A stretch of DNA of 38,316 nucleotides from CF-161 sp035259145 (GTDB lineage: Bacteria; Chloroflexota; Dormibacteria; Dormibacterales; Dormibacteraceae): positions 1-38,316 of the forward strand of contig DATFWQ010000021.1 in assembly GCA_035259145.1 (NCBI GenBank). Reading direction: 5' to 3'. A program made the translations under genes and the position numbers. A model generated the notes under the pieces. It saw only the letters and a list, made by a program, of their open reading frames with translations, did no database searches and was not told the DNA's origin. Positions 1-7,916 of this stretch are shown piece by piece. The first letter of the stretch is position 1, and every line of letters begins with the position of its first letter.

Positions 1-72
1 GGGACAGCCATGCAGAGAGTTCTTGATTGTGATCGAGGGCCGGCTGCGGGCCGCTTCTTCTCGCGGCGGGTG

Positions 73-503
73 TCAGGCCCTGGGGTCTGGCGACAGCTGG
101 GGTTGGGATGCGGTGTGGGAACGGTCGCTGAACGACGCCACAGGCAGGTCCATCGCCAGGTCCGAGCGCCAGGGGAAGTAAAGCGGGTTGAGCAACCTGA
201 GCGCGGAGGCGATCTCACCGCATTCGCGAAGCGCGGCGATGCCCTCGTCCTTCCGGCCCACCGCGCAGGCACCCGCCCTCGACGGATCAGGACGAACGCC
301 GCGTGGCAGCCGCCCTCCATTCCCGGCAGCAGCCGGACGCTTTCGATAATGGCCACGGCGGCTTCGGTACGACCCAGCTTGAGCAGGTATGCAGCCCGGG
401 CACTGGCGCACCCCGTCCACCAGAGATCGTTGGGCTGGGCCAGGTCGAGGGCGGCCTGCACCTCGGCCTCGGCATCGGCGAGCATCCGTGGCAAAGTGGC
501 TTC
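73..503 (-). pseudogene. Decayed C-terminal remnant of a LuxR-type ATPase/TPR regulator
   Basis: Read on the minus strand, two frames join into one recognisable protein end. The first frame (about 500 to 270) gives a TPR-like helical stretch with motifs such as AEAEVQAALDLAQPNDLWW and ARAAYLLKLGRTEAAVAI. Near 265-275 the similarity moves to a second frame, giving GRKDEGIAALRECGEIASA and then LNPLYFPWRSDLA, and ending at a stop at 73. The NPxxxPWRSxxA pattern is typical of the TPR region of large LuxR-family ATPase regulators. There is no start codon, ATPase domain or LuxR DNA-binding domain. The remnant has therefore lost its 5' part and carries at least one frameshift. It ends against the start of the divergent SARP gene. 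The family call comes from remembered motifs and the frameshift position is approximate. Confidence 0.5.
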
Positions 504-3500
504 ATGCGCCTCGGGGTCCTGGGCCCGCTCCTGGTTACGGTCGATGGCGAGGTCGTCGAGGTCGGAGGTGTCCGCCTGCGCGCGCTCCTGATCCGGCTGG
601 CTCTCGACGCGGGACGCACGGTCACCATGGCATCCCTGGCCTCGGCGCTGTGGCCTGATGACGGACCCGCCGATCCGGCGAACGCGCTGCAGACGCTCGT
701 ATCACGGCTCCGGCGTGCCCTCCCACGAGGAGACGTCGTTCGGTCGGCTCCCGGAGGCTATTGCCTTGATCTGCCGCCGGAGGCCGTTGACGCACTCCGA
801 TTCGAGCGCCTGGTCCGCGAGGGTCGGCGCGCATTGGGACGGGGGGAGGCAGCGATCGCCGCGCGTCGTCTCCAGGAGGCGCTCGGGCTGTGGCGGGGCG
901 ATGCGCTGGCCAACGTTGCGGAGGCCCCATTCGCGGCGGCTGCCGTCGTCCGGCTCGACGAGCTCCGCCTGGCAGCGACCGAGGATCGCCTGGAGGCCGA
1001 GCTCCGGGTCTCACCCGAGCGGTCTTACCTCGTCGCCGAGCTGGAGGAGCTCACCGCCGCCCATCCCCTGCGGGAGCGGCTGCGTCACCTCCTCATCAAG
1101 GCGCTCCACGGTGAAGGAAGGCAGGCGGAGGCGCTCGCCGCTTACGAGGATTTCAGGAGGCTTCTGGCCGACGAGCTTGGGGCCGATCCGAGCCCCGAAT
1201 TGCAGCGCACCCACCTGGCGCTGCTCCGCGGCCAGGAGGTCGTGCGGCGACCGAGCGGCGGGAGTCCGCGCGGCAACCTGCGAGCGCCGCTGACCAGTTT
1301 CGTCGGCCGAGCGGAGGAGCGGGCACTGGTCGCCAGGCAGCTCGACGACGGGCGCCTCGTGACGCTGGTCGGCCCTGGCGGTGCGGGGAAGACCCGGCTC
1401 GCGAGCACCCTGGCCGCTGACATGGCTGATGGTTTCCCCGGCGGGGTCTGGTTGGTCGAGCTGGCGCCAGTGACCGATCCCGGCGCCGTGGTCCAGGCGG
1501 CTGTCGGCGCACTCGGTCTCCGCGAGACCGGTCTGCCAGACGCGCCTCCAATAGCACGTGAGCCGATGAGCCGTCTGGTCGAAGCCCTCTCGGCCACCGA
1601 AACGCTGATTGTCCTGGACAACTGCGAGCACCTGGTGGACGCGGCCGCGCGGCTCGCCGAGGATCTGCTCGGTCGTTGTCCGGGTCTGCGCATCCTCGCC
1701 ACCAGCCGTGAGCCGCTTGGAATCCTCGGCGAGGCACTGAGCCCATTGGCCCCGCTCATCGTGCCGGAACCCGGGACATCGCTGGCCGGTGCCCTCAACA
1801 ATCCGGCGGTGCGACTCTTCACTGACCGGGCCACCGCCGCACGGCCCGACTTCGCGGTCACCCATGACAACGTCGGCGCCGTGGCCGAGATCTGCCGTCG
1901 GCTGGACGGGCTGCCGCTGGCGATCGAGCTGGCCGCGGCCCGGCTGCGTGCGCTGCCCATCGAGCGGGTGGCGGCGCGGCTCGACGACCGGTTCCGGTTG
2001 CTCACCGGTGGCAGCCGGACCGCGCTGCCGCGGCACCGGACCTTGCGAGCGGTCGTGGACTGGAGCTGGAGCCTGCTCGACGATGACGAGCGGCAGCTCG
2101 CGCAGCGGCTGGCCGTGTTCCCGGCCACCATCTCACCCGACGCCGCCGGCGATCTTGGCGCTCCCGCTCCTGCCGTCCTGGACACGCTCGCCGCCCTCGT
2201 CGACAAGTCGCTGCTCCAGGTCGTCGAGGGACCCGAGCCCCGCTACCGCATGCTGGAAACGATCCGGGAGTACGGCCTGGAGCGGCTGGCAGAGGCCGGG
2301 CAAATCGCCGAGGTCAGGGCCGCGCATGCCGCTCACTTCCTGCGCCTGGCTGAGACCGCGGAACCAGACCTGCGAGGACCGCACCAGCTGCCATGGATCC
2401 GCGCGTTAACCGCCGAAGGGGACGATCTGGTCGCTGCCCTCCACTTCGCTCGCGACGCGGGCGATGCCGGCACGGCGACACGACTGGGCGCCGCGCTTGG
2501 CCTCTTCTGGACGATCCGGGGCAATCACGCCGAGGCCGCGAGCTGGCTGCGCCTCGCGCTGGACGTCCCGGGCGAGTCGCCGCGCACGGCCAGGGCGACT
2601 GCCACGGCTCTGTACCTCTTCAACGCGGTGCTTTCCGGCGGCCACGCGGCCGCGCTGCCCGCAGTCGGGGAGCTCCGGACTCGCCTCTCCGGCACGGAGC
2701 CGATCGGGGGGCACCCTGCGGGGACGTTGGTCGAACCCGCAATGGCGCTGATCGCCGACGACGCCGTCCAGGGCCTGACGGCGATCGACCGGGAGCTGTT
2801 CCATCCGGATCACTGGGCACGAGCGATGCTGCGGCTGATTCGCGCACTCCTCGGCGGGAACACCGGCGACATGGATGGCATGTGCCGCGACTTGGCGGGT
2901 GCGGCCTCGGAGTTCCGGCAGGCCGGGGAACGGTGGGGGCTGGCCACGTCGCTGACGTATCTGGGATTTGCGCAGACGATACTCGGCGACTTTGACGGCG
3001 CCACCGTGGCGCTGGAGGAGTCGGTACGCCTCCTGCGAGAGCTCGACGCCGGCGACGACGCCATCATGCAGCGGGTCTGGCTCGCGGACGCCCGCCGTCA
3101 GAAGGGAGACGTGGAGCACGCACGAGCCGAGCTGCTGGAGATGGTCGCGCCCGGCGCCGGGACGTCTTCGTCACGCCACATCGTCCTCGCCCGGATCACC
3201 CTCGGCAACCTGGCTCGCCAGAACGGGGACCTGGAGGAGGCGGCGCGGCACTATGCCGCTGCGCGTGATGATCTCGATCGGGTTCCCTTCTACGACTCAT
3301 TGTTCGGCGTGATGCTCCTGTCCGGGATGGCCCACCAGGCGGCTGCCAGGGACGACCTCGCGGCAGCGCATGAACACCTTGGGAAGGCGCTCGCCATGGC
3401 CGCCGAGGCTCCGGACATGCCTCTGGTGGCCATAGCCGCCGTCGGGGTGGCGCGGCTGACACTGCGGCATGGAGCCGCCGGGAGCGCGGCCCAGGTGCTG

Positions 3501-3677
3501 GGCGCAGCGCATGCGCTCCGCGGCGCGCCAGACGCGTTCAACCCGGATGTCATACGTCTGGTCGAAGATCTGCGAGGCGAGATGGGCGAGCGCGACTACG
3601 AGGCCGCCTACGCCGCGGGCCGCGGCCTGAACCGCGCGAACGCGCTCGCCCTCATCGAGGCTCAGATGCGGTGCTGA
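504..3677 (+). CDS. SARP/AfsR-type transcriptional regulator with BTAD, NB-ARC-like ATPase and TPR domains
   Basis: This 1057-residue protein has the AfsR-type layout. A winged-helix DNA-binding domain (about residues 1-95, opening MRLGVLGPLLVTVDGE) is followed by a bacterial transcriptional activation domain (about 98-245, ending near LADELGADPSPEL). Then comes a P-loop ATPase with SFVGR, Walker A GPGGAGKT near residue 290, Walker B TLIVLDNCEHL and the sensor-like LATSREPLG. The C-terminal half is TPR-like helical repeats. Such proteins are cytoplasmic, ATP-dependent activators, often of secondary metabolism. I chose the ATG at 504 because it begins the conserved LGVLGPL segment; the open frame reaches back to 303, but that upstream part lies in the decayed antisense gene. 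The convergent ABC exporter genes are possible but unproven targets. Confidence 0.92.
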   Translation: MRLGVLGPLLVTVDGEVVEVGGVRLRALLIRLALDAGRTVTMASLASALWPDDGPADPANALQTLVSRLRRALPRGDVVRSAPGGYCLDLPPEAVDALRFERLVREGRRALGRGEAAIAARRLQEALGLWRGDALANVAEAPFAAAAVVRLDELRLAATEDRLEAELRVSPERSYLVAELEELTAAHPLRERLRHLLIKALHGEGRQAEALAAYEDFRRLLADELGADPSPELQRTHLALLRGQEVVRRPSGGSPRGNLRAPLTSFVGRAEERALVARQLDDGRLVTLVGPGGAGKTRLASTLAADMADGFPGGVWLVELAPVTDPGAVVQAAVGALGLRETGLPDAPPIAREPMSRLVEALSATETLIVLDNCEHLVDAAARLAEDLLGRCPGLRILATSREPLGILGEALSPLAPLIVPEPGTSLAGALNNPAVRLFTDRATAARPDFAVTHDNVGAVAEICRRLDGLPLAIELAAARLRALPIERVAARLDDRFRLLTGGSRTALPRHRTLRAVVDWSWSLLDDDERQLAQRLAVFPATISPDAAGDLGAPAPAVLDTLAALVDKSLLQVVEGPEPRYRMLETIREYGLERLAEAGQIAEVRAAHAAHFLRLAETAEPDLRGPHQLPWIRALTAEGDDLVAALHFARDAGDAGTATRLGAALGLFWTIRGNHAEAASWLRLALDVPGESPRTARATATALYLFNAVLSGGHAAALPAVGELRTRLSGTEPIGGHPAGTLVEPAMALIADDAVQGLTAIDRELFHPDHWARAMLRLIRALLGGNTGDMDGMCRDLAGAASEFRQAGERWGLATSLTYLGFAQTILGDFDGATVALEESVRLLRELDAGDDAIMQRVWLADARRQKGDVEHARAELLEMVAPGAGTSSSRHIVLARITLGNLARQNGDLEEAARHYAAARDDLDRVPFYDSLFGVMLLSGMAHQAAARDDLAAAHEHLGKALAMAAEAPDMPLVAIAAVGVARLTLRHGAAGSAAQVLGAAHALRGAPDAFNPDVIRLVEDLRGEMGERDYEAAYAAGRGLNRANALALIEAQMRC

Positions 3678-3719
3678 TAGGCGTCGCACCAGGCCTCCGC
3701 GGGGCCGTAGGAACAAAGG

Positions 3720-5333
3720 TCATGTGAGGTCCCGCAGCCGGAAGCGGGTGAGCCCAGCCACAGCGAGCAGGGTGGCGACGGCAGTGAGCCAGATCAGTGG
3801 CGCGGCGGTGACCTCGTGACCCGGGACCTTGGGGACGTGCGCAAACGGTGAGAGGTCCGTCACCCACCGATTCAGCCGGAGGATTCCGCCGAGCTGGCTG
3901 ATCAGCAGAGCGGCCACAACGACCAGCCAGGCCGTCGCGCAGCCACGCGGCGCCAGCCCGAACAGCGCAATCGCGACACCCGCGACGACCAACACCGCGG
4001 GGACCTGCACCAGCGCTCCGGTCAGCACCCGCGGCAGCTCATGATCCACATCTCCGCCGCGCAGGCCGTGGACCAGGCCAACGACGAGCCCAGCCGTGAG
4101 CAGCAGTGTCACGATCCCGACGACGGCGCCCACCAGGTGGCTAGCCGCCCACTGCCAGCGTGTCACGGGGGTTGCCAACACCGGCTCGGCGCGCAGGTCG
4201 GTCTCCTCCAAGCGCAGACGCAGAACGGCGCCGACCGCGTAGGCGGCGGCAGCGATGCCGGTGAGACTGAGCACCCAGGCGAGATAGCTGTCGACCAGCA
4301 CCCGGGAGCCGCCCAGCTCGGCGAAGACTCTGGCGGCGTCGCTGTTCGTCGCCACCATGCCATCGATATCGTGAGCGATCGCGCCGAAGACGCCGGCGCC
4401 GACCGCGACGCCGACCGTCCAACCGATCAGGGTGCCCCGCTGCAAGCGCCACGCGAGCGCCCAGGTGCTGGCCAGGCTCGGAGCGGCCTCAGAGCGGCCC
4501 AGTCGCGCCGGTACAAGGCCGGCGCCGACGTCGCGGCGGACGCTCAGCGCAGCCCCCGCGCCCACGAGCGCGATGAAGGCCGCGAGCTGCAGTCCGAGGA
4601 CCCACCAGCGTTCGGCGTCGTAGGCGCGCACCTGCTGGGCCCACCCGATCGGCGAGAGCCACGAGAGGCTCTTGAGCACGCCGCCGCCTTGCGCCGCGGC
4701 GCTCGCGTCTCCCACGGCCCGTAGAATGAAGGCGAGGCCGAAAACCGCGGCGGCGCTGCCACTGGCGGTCCGCCCATTCTCCGTAATTTGCGCCACCGCA
4801 GCGGCCACGCCGGCGAAGACCAACCCGGTCCCAGCCACAGCCAGTCCGAACGCGAGCGAGCCGGCCACCGGGAGCCCATAGCCGATCAGGACGGCGATTG
4901 TGGCCGCCGCGATCATGAGGTTGGCGCCGCCCACGACGAGCAGCGCCGCTGCCAGCCGGGCGTGCCGGCCCACGACTGCTGAGCCAACGAGCTCGGCCCG
5001 GCCCGTCTGCTCTTCGGTCCGGGTATACCGGACCACCAGCAGGATGCTGGGCAGGGCCACCAGAGCCAGGAGCGTGCTGCCCACCTCGGCGACCGTGATC
5101 CCGCCGAGGGTGGAGAGACCGAAACCGGGGCCGCCGAGAACGGCTGACGCCGGATTGGCTCCGATGGTCACGGCGTACTGCTGCCGCTCGGCCAGGGTGG
5201 CATAGAGCCCCTTGATGGACGACGCCGTGCCGGCCACGAGTCCGGCGGCGAGCAGCACCCACAGGAGCAGCTTGATCCGGTCGCGGCGGAGGGCCAGGCC
5301 TGCAAGCGTGCGAATGCCGACGAGGGGCGTCAT
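3720..5333 (-). CDS. ABC transporter permease, polyketide-antibiotic exporter type
   Basis: This 537-residue integral membrane protein has about twelve hydrophobic segments in two halves, consistent with a fused ABC-2 permease. The N-terminus (LAGLALRRDRIKLLLWVLLA), the GPGFGLSTLGGITVAEVG region and VVRYTRTEEQTGRAELVGS match permeases annotated as exporters of polyketide antibiotics. It would form the membrane channel driven by the ATPase encoded just upstream. Its ATG overlaps that gene's TGA in an ATGA, which implies translational coupling. The substrate is unknown; drug, antibiotic or lipid export are all possible. No TetR-type regulator accompanies the pair, although a SARP gene is convergent next door. 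Confidence 0.88.
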   Translation of the reverse strand: MTPLVGIRTLAGLALRRDRIKLLLWVLLAAGLVAGTASSIKGLYATLAERQQYAVTIGANPASAVLGGPGFGLSTLGGITVAEVGSTLLALVALPSILLVVRYTRTEEQTGRAELVGSAVVGRHARLAAALLVVGGANLMIAAATIAVLIGYGLPVAGSLAFGLAVAGTGLVFAGVAAAVAQITENGRTASGSAAAVFGLAFILRAVGDASAAAQGGGVLKSLSWLSPIGWAQQVRAYDAERWWVLGLQLAAFIALVGAGAALSVRRDVGAGLVPARLGRSEAAPSLASTWALAWRLQRGTLIGWTVGVAVGAGVFGAIAHDIDGMVATNSDAARVFAELGGSRVLVDSYLAWVLSLTGIAAAAYAVGAVLRLRLEETDLRAEPVLATPVTRWQWAASHLVGAVVGIVTLLLTAGLVVGLVHGLRGGDVDHELPRVLTGALVQVPAVLVVAGVAIALFGLAPRGCATAWLVVVAALLISQLGGILRLNRWVTDLSPFAHVPKVPGHEVTAAPLIWLTAVATLLAVAGLTRFRLRDLT

Positions 5334-6247
5334 CGGGGGCTGCCCACGCGAGCGTCACGCGGCGGATCGATCTGGTAGTGGCGAAGGAACAGCTCCTCCA
5401 GGGTGGCCGGCCGGCTCACCAGGCTGCGAATCCCGTGGTCGGCGAGGTGGCGGAGGACCGGGCCGAGCTGACCGGTGTCGACGTGGCAGCTGACGCGGGT
5501 CCCCTTGACGTCCAGGTCATGCACGCCGGAAAGCCTGTCCAGCCCGTTCGGCGGCTGTCCCAGGTCGGCCTGGATTGTGGTTCGGGTGAGGAGACGGAGC
5601 TCCGAGAGCGTGCCGGTCTCCACTATGCGGCCGTCGCGGATGATACTCAGCCGGTCACACAGCCTCTCGACCTCGGCGAGGATGTGGCTGGCGAGCAGAA
5701 CGGTGCGGCCCTCCTGACGCACTTCGGCGATGCAGTGCTGGAAGACCTCCTCCATGAGCGGATCCAGTCCCGACGTGGGCTCGTCCAGCATCAGCAGCTC
5801 CACGTTCGAGGCGAGCGCCGCAACCAGCGCGACCTTCTGCCGGTTGCCCTTCGAGTAGGCTCGCGCCTTCTTGCGCGGATCCAGCTCGAAGCGGTCCAGC
5901 AAGTCAGCGCGGCGGCGTCCGTCCAGGCGGCCCCGCAGACGGCCGAGCAGGTCGATGGTCTCGCCGCCAGAGAGCGTGGGCCAGAGGCTGACGTCGCCTG
6001 GGACGTAGGCCAGGCGCCGGTGGAGCTCGGTGACGTCCCGCCATGGGTCGCCGCCGAGCAGGCTGACCCAGCCGGCGTCGGCGCGCAGGAGGCCCAGCAG
6101 GATCCGGATGGTGGTGGTCTTGCCCGCGCCGTTCGGCCCAAGAAAGCCGTGCACTTCTCCGGTCCGGACAGCCAGGTCGACCCCCGCCAGCGCGGTGGTC
6201 TTCCCGAATCGTTTGACCAGGCCCTGGGCCTGGAATGCGTAGCTCAC
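5330..6247 (-). CDS. ABC transporter ATP-binding protein, drug/antibiotic efflux type
   Basis: This 305-residue nucleotide-binding protein has Walker A GPNGAGKTTT (about residue 40), a signature-like YSKGNRQKVALVAALA in place of LSGGQ, Walker B LLMLDEPTSGLDP and the H-loop in LLASHILAEVERL. A C-terminal domain of about 80 residues (after IVETGTLSELR) is typical of DrrA-like subunits. The open frame extends to 6916, but homology starts only at VSYAFQAQGLVKRFGKTTAL, so I place the start at the GTG at 6247. It energises the permease encoded downstream, with which it overlaps by four bases. The upstream 700 bases hold a J-domain pseudogene and no other intact gene. Confidence 0.9.
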   Translation of the reverse strand: MSYAFQAQGLVKRFGKTTALAGVDLAVRTGEVHGFLGPNGAGKTTTIRILLGLLRADAGWVSLLGGDPWRDVTELHRRLAYVPGDVSLWPTLSGGETIDLLGRLRGRLDGRRRADLLDRFELDPRKKARAYSKGNRQKVALVAALASNVELLMLDEPTSGLDPLMEEVFQHCIAEVRQEGRTVLLASHILAEVERLCDRLSIIRDGRIVETGTLSELRLLTRTTIQADLGQPPNGLDRLSGVHDLDVKGTRVSCHVDTGQLGPVLRHLADHGIRSLVSRPATLEELFLRHYQIDPPRDARVGSPR

Positions 6248-6462
6248 CCCCGGAGACTGCCAGCGCCCGCTTGCAGACGGCGCACAAATCGCTGTCACCG
6301 TTAAAAGATTGCAAGGCCGAGCGGTAAGACGACTGCGTGTCGCTCCCGCCAGGCGGCCAGGTTCACAAAGCCCGGGTGACCCGCGTTCGGCGCGAACACG
6401 GCCGGCAGCATTTACAGCAGCTCTGCGGCAGTGAAGTTTGGCACCGCCTACCACACTGGCCC

Positions 6463-6810
6463 TTACGGCGTCGACCCGGACGCGTCCACGTCGGGGTCCA
6501 CCCCTTCCGGCCAGAACGGGGGATCGGGGATCGGCGGAGGCGTCCATCGTTGCCCGGGTCGCTGGGCCTCCACTCGGGGCCGCGCCACGCTCAGCCGATA
6601 TTCGTCGTAACTTCGGCGCTGGACAGGGTCGAGCAGGATGTCCGCTGCTCGGTTGATCGCTTTGGACTTCGCCAGGGCGTCCGGACTCGGGTTTAGATCC
6701 GGGTGCCAGGTTCACATCAGCCGGCGCCGAGCGTCGGCGATTTGGCGTGGCGACGCAGTAGCCGGGACGCCAAGAAGGGAGTACAGGTCGTCTGCGGCGG
6801 CGACGGCCAT
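6463..6810 (-). pseudogene. J-domain (DnaJ-like) protein gene interrupted by an in-frame TGA
   Basis: One minus-strand frame encodes a small J-domain protein of about 115 residues. It opens with ATG at 6810 (MAVAAADDLYSLLGVPATA), runs through helix II (ARRRLM), meets a TGA at 6712-6714, and resumes in the same frame with TWHPDLNPSPDALAKSKAIN and PVQRRSYDEYRL. The HPD tripeptide that stimulates Hsp70 ATPases and the YxxLGV and RRxYD motifs are all present. The single stop falls between helix II and HPD. A TAA at 6463 ends the frame after a proline-rich tail. Because neighbouring genes use TGA as stop, the gene is probably a recent pseudogene or carries a sequencing error. No GrpE or DnaK gene is near. 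Confidence 0.75.
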
Positions 6811-6975
6811 CTGGCGCGGATTCTACCTGTCGCTCAGGCAGCCGGGAGCACATGCCGCCGCGACGCTCTCCACGGCACTGTTCCAGAGCCAGTAGGTACA
6901 GTGGTAGGCACACCATCCCCTCGGCATTGACCTGAGTGCTGATAGCAATGCTCTCAAATTCGTATTAGGAGCGGC

Positions 6976-7049
6976 TGGCTGGGGCGGAAGGATTCGAACC
7001 TTCGGTCACGGATCCAAAGTCCGTTGCCTTACCACTTGGCCACGCCCCA
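6976..7049 (-). tRNA. tRNA-Gln (anticodon TTG)
   Basis: On the minus strand the sequence folds as a complete cloverleaf. The 7-bp acceptor stem TGGGGCG/CGCCCCA is followed by discriminator G and an encoded CCA. There is a D-arm with AAGTGGTAAGGC, an anticodon stem ACGGA/TCCGT with loop CTTTGGA (anticodon TTG at 7015-7017), and a T-arm containing GGTTCGAATCC. It reads CAA, and CAG by wobble. Confidence 0.97.
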
Positions 7050-7262
7050 TGCGGCGCTGCTGAACTGGTACCGCACTCTACATGAGTACAGCCGGCCCCC
7101 TCGAGAGACCGGCTCCGGCGACGATCGCCTTTCCGTGGCCGAGCCACTTCATCGGACCGGCGTCACGTTGCTGGGGAGGGAAGTAAGGATGCGCAGCCGG
7201 TAGACATGAGTCCTTAACAGGCGCTCTTGGCCTCCGGCTCCTACCGGCCTAGCCTGCGGGCC

Positions 7263-7916
7263 ATGCCCCCTCGAATCCTCTCGTCGCTCAGCCTGCGTTC
7301 CTGGCTAAGCCCGACGCGGGCGCTGGTGGTCGGTCTGGCAGCCCTCCCGACACTCGCGCTTGCCGCGGTGGCCGCCGCCACAGGCTTCCCCTTGCCGCCG
7401 GCGTCACCGAATCCGGGGGCGTTACCCGGTCCAGTGGAGGCCGAAAACGCCAACGCAACCGGGATGCCACCCCCTGGCGGCCTGCTCGTCGAGGTCACGG
7501 GCGCCGTTGGCCATCCTGGCCTCTACCGAGTGGCCAAGGGTGAGCGAGTGTCTGCTGCCATCGCCGCCGCCGGTGGCTTCACCCGCGACGCGGACCCCGA
7601 CCGGCTGCCCAACATGGCTGCCCGGCTCAAGGACGGCGAACAGGTCAAAGTCCCCAGCGTGCCGGTGCCCGGCCGAGCCTCGACGACCACTCGACCGGGC
7701 GCGCGCACGAGCGTTTCTCGCGTAATCACGGTGAGCCTGAACCTGGCCACAGCTGAGCAACTGGCAGCTGTCCCGGGGTTCACACCTGACCTGGCCGCCG
7801 CCGTGATTCAGTACCGGACCGAGTACGGCGGCTTTGCGACCACACGCGAGCTCGTCGACGTCCTGAGCATGAGCGAGGCCGACTACCTCCGAGCTCGTAA
7901 GTACCTCACTCTATGA
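7263..7916 (+). CDS. comEA: ComEA-like competence DNA-binding protein (SLBB + helix-hairpin-helix)
   Basis: This 217-residue protein has an N-terminal hydrophobic anchor (ALVVGLAALPTLALAAVAAA). A proline-rich linker leads to an SLBB domain (LLVEVTGAVGHPGLY through LKDGEQVKVP). The C-terminal pair of helix-hairpin-helix motifs begins VSLNLATAEQLAAVPGFTPD and runs to the end. ComEA binds incoming double-stranded DNA outside the membrane and hands it to ComEC. I take the ATG at 7263 just before the anchor; a TTG at 7227 in the same frame is possible. The stop overlaps the comEC start (ATGA), indicating coupled translation. Confidence 0.9.
   Translation: MPPRILSSLSLRSWLSPTRALVVGLAALPTLALAAVAAATGFPLPPASPNPGALPGPVEAENANATGMPPPGGLLVEVTGAVGHPGLYRVAKGERVSAAIAAAGGFTRDADPDRLPNMAARLKDGEQVKVPSVPVPGRASTTTRPGARTSVSRVITVSLNLATAEQLAAVPGFTPDLAAAVIQYRTEYGGFATTRELVDVLSMSEADYLRARKYLTL

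Noticed and set aside
3692..3706. Bidirectional terminator between the convergent SARP and permease genes (GGCCTC-CGC-GGGGCC)
   Set aside because: Short stem with a wobble pair and no T-tract on either strand; too weak to call.
6712..6714. TGA recoded as a sense codon (for example selenocysteine)
   Set aside because: The position is not a redox site in J-domains, and TGA is the normal stop of many genes in this window.
6248..6916. N-terminal extension of the ABC ATPase gene to 6916
   Set aside because: The upstream frame has no family similarity and overlaps the J-domain pseudogene in another frame.
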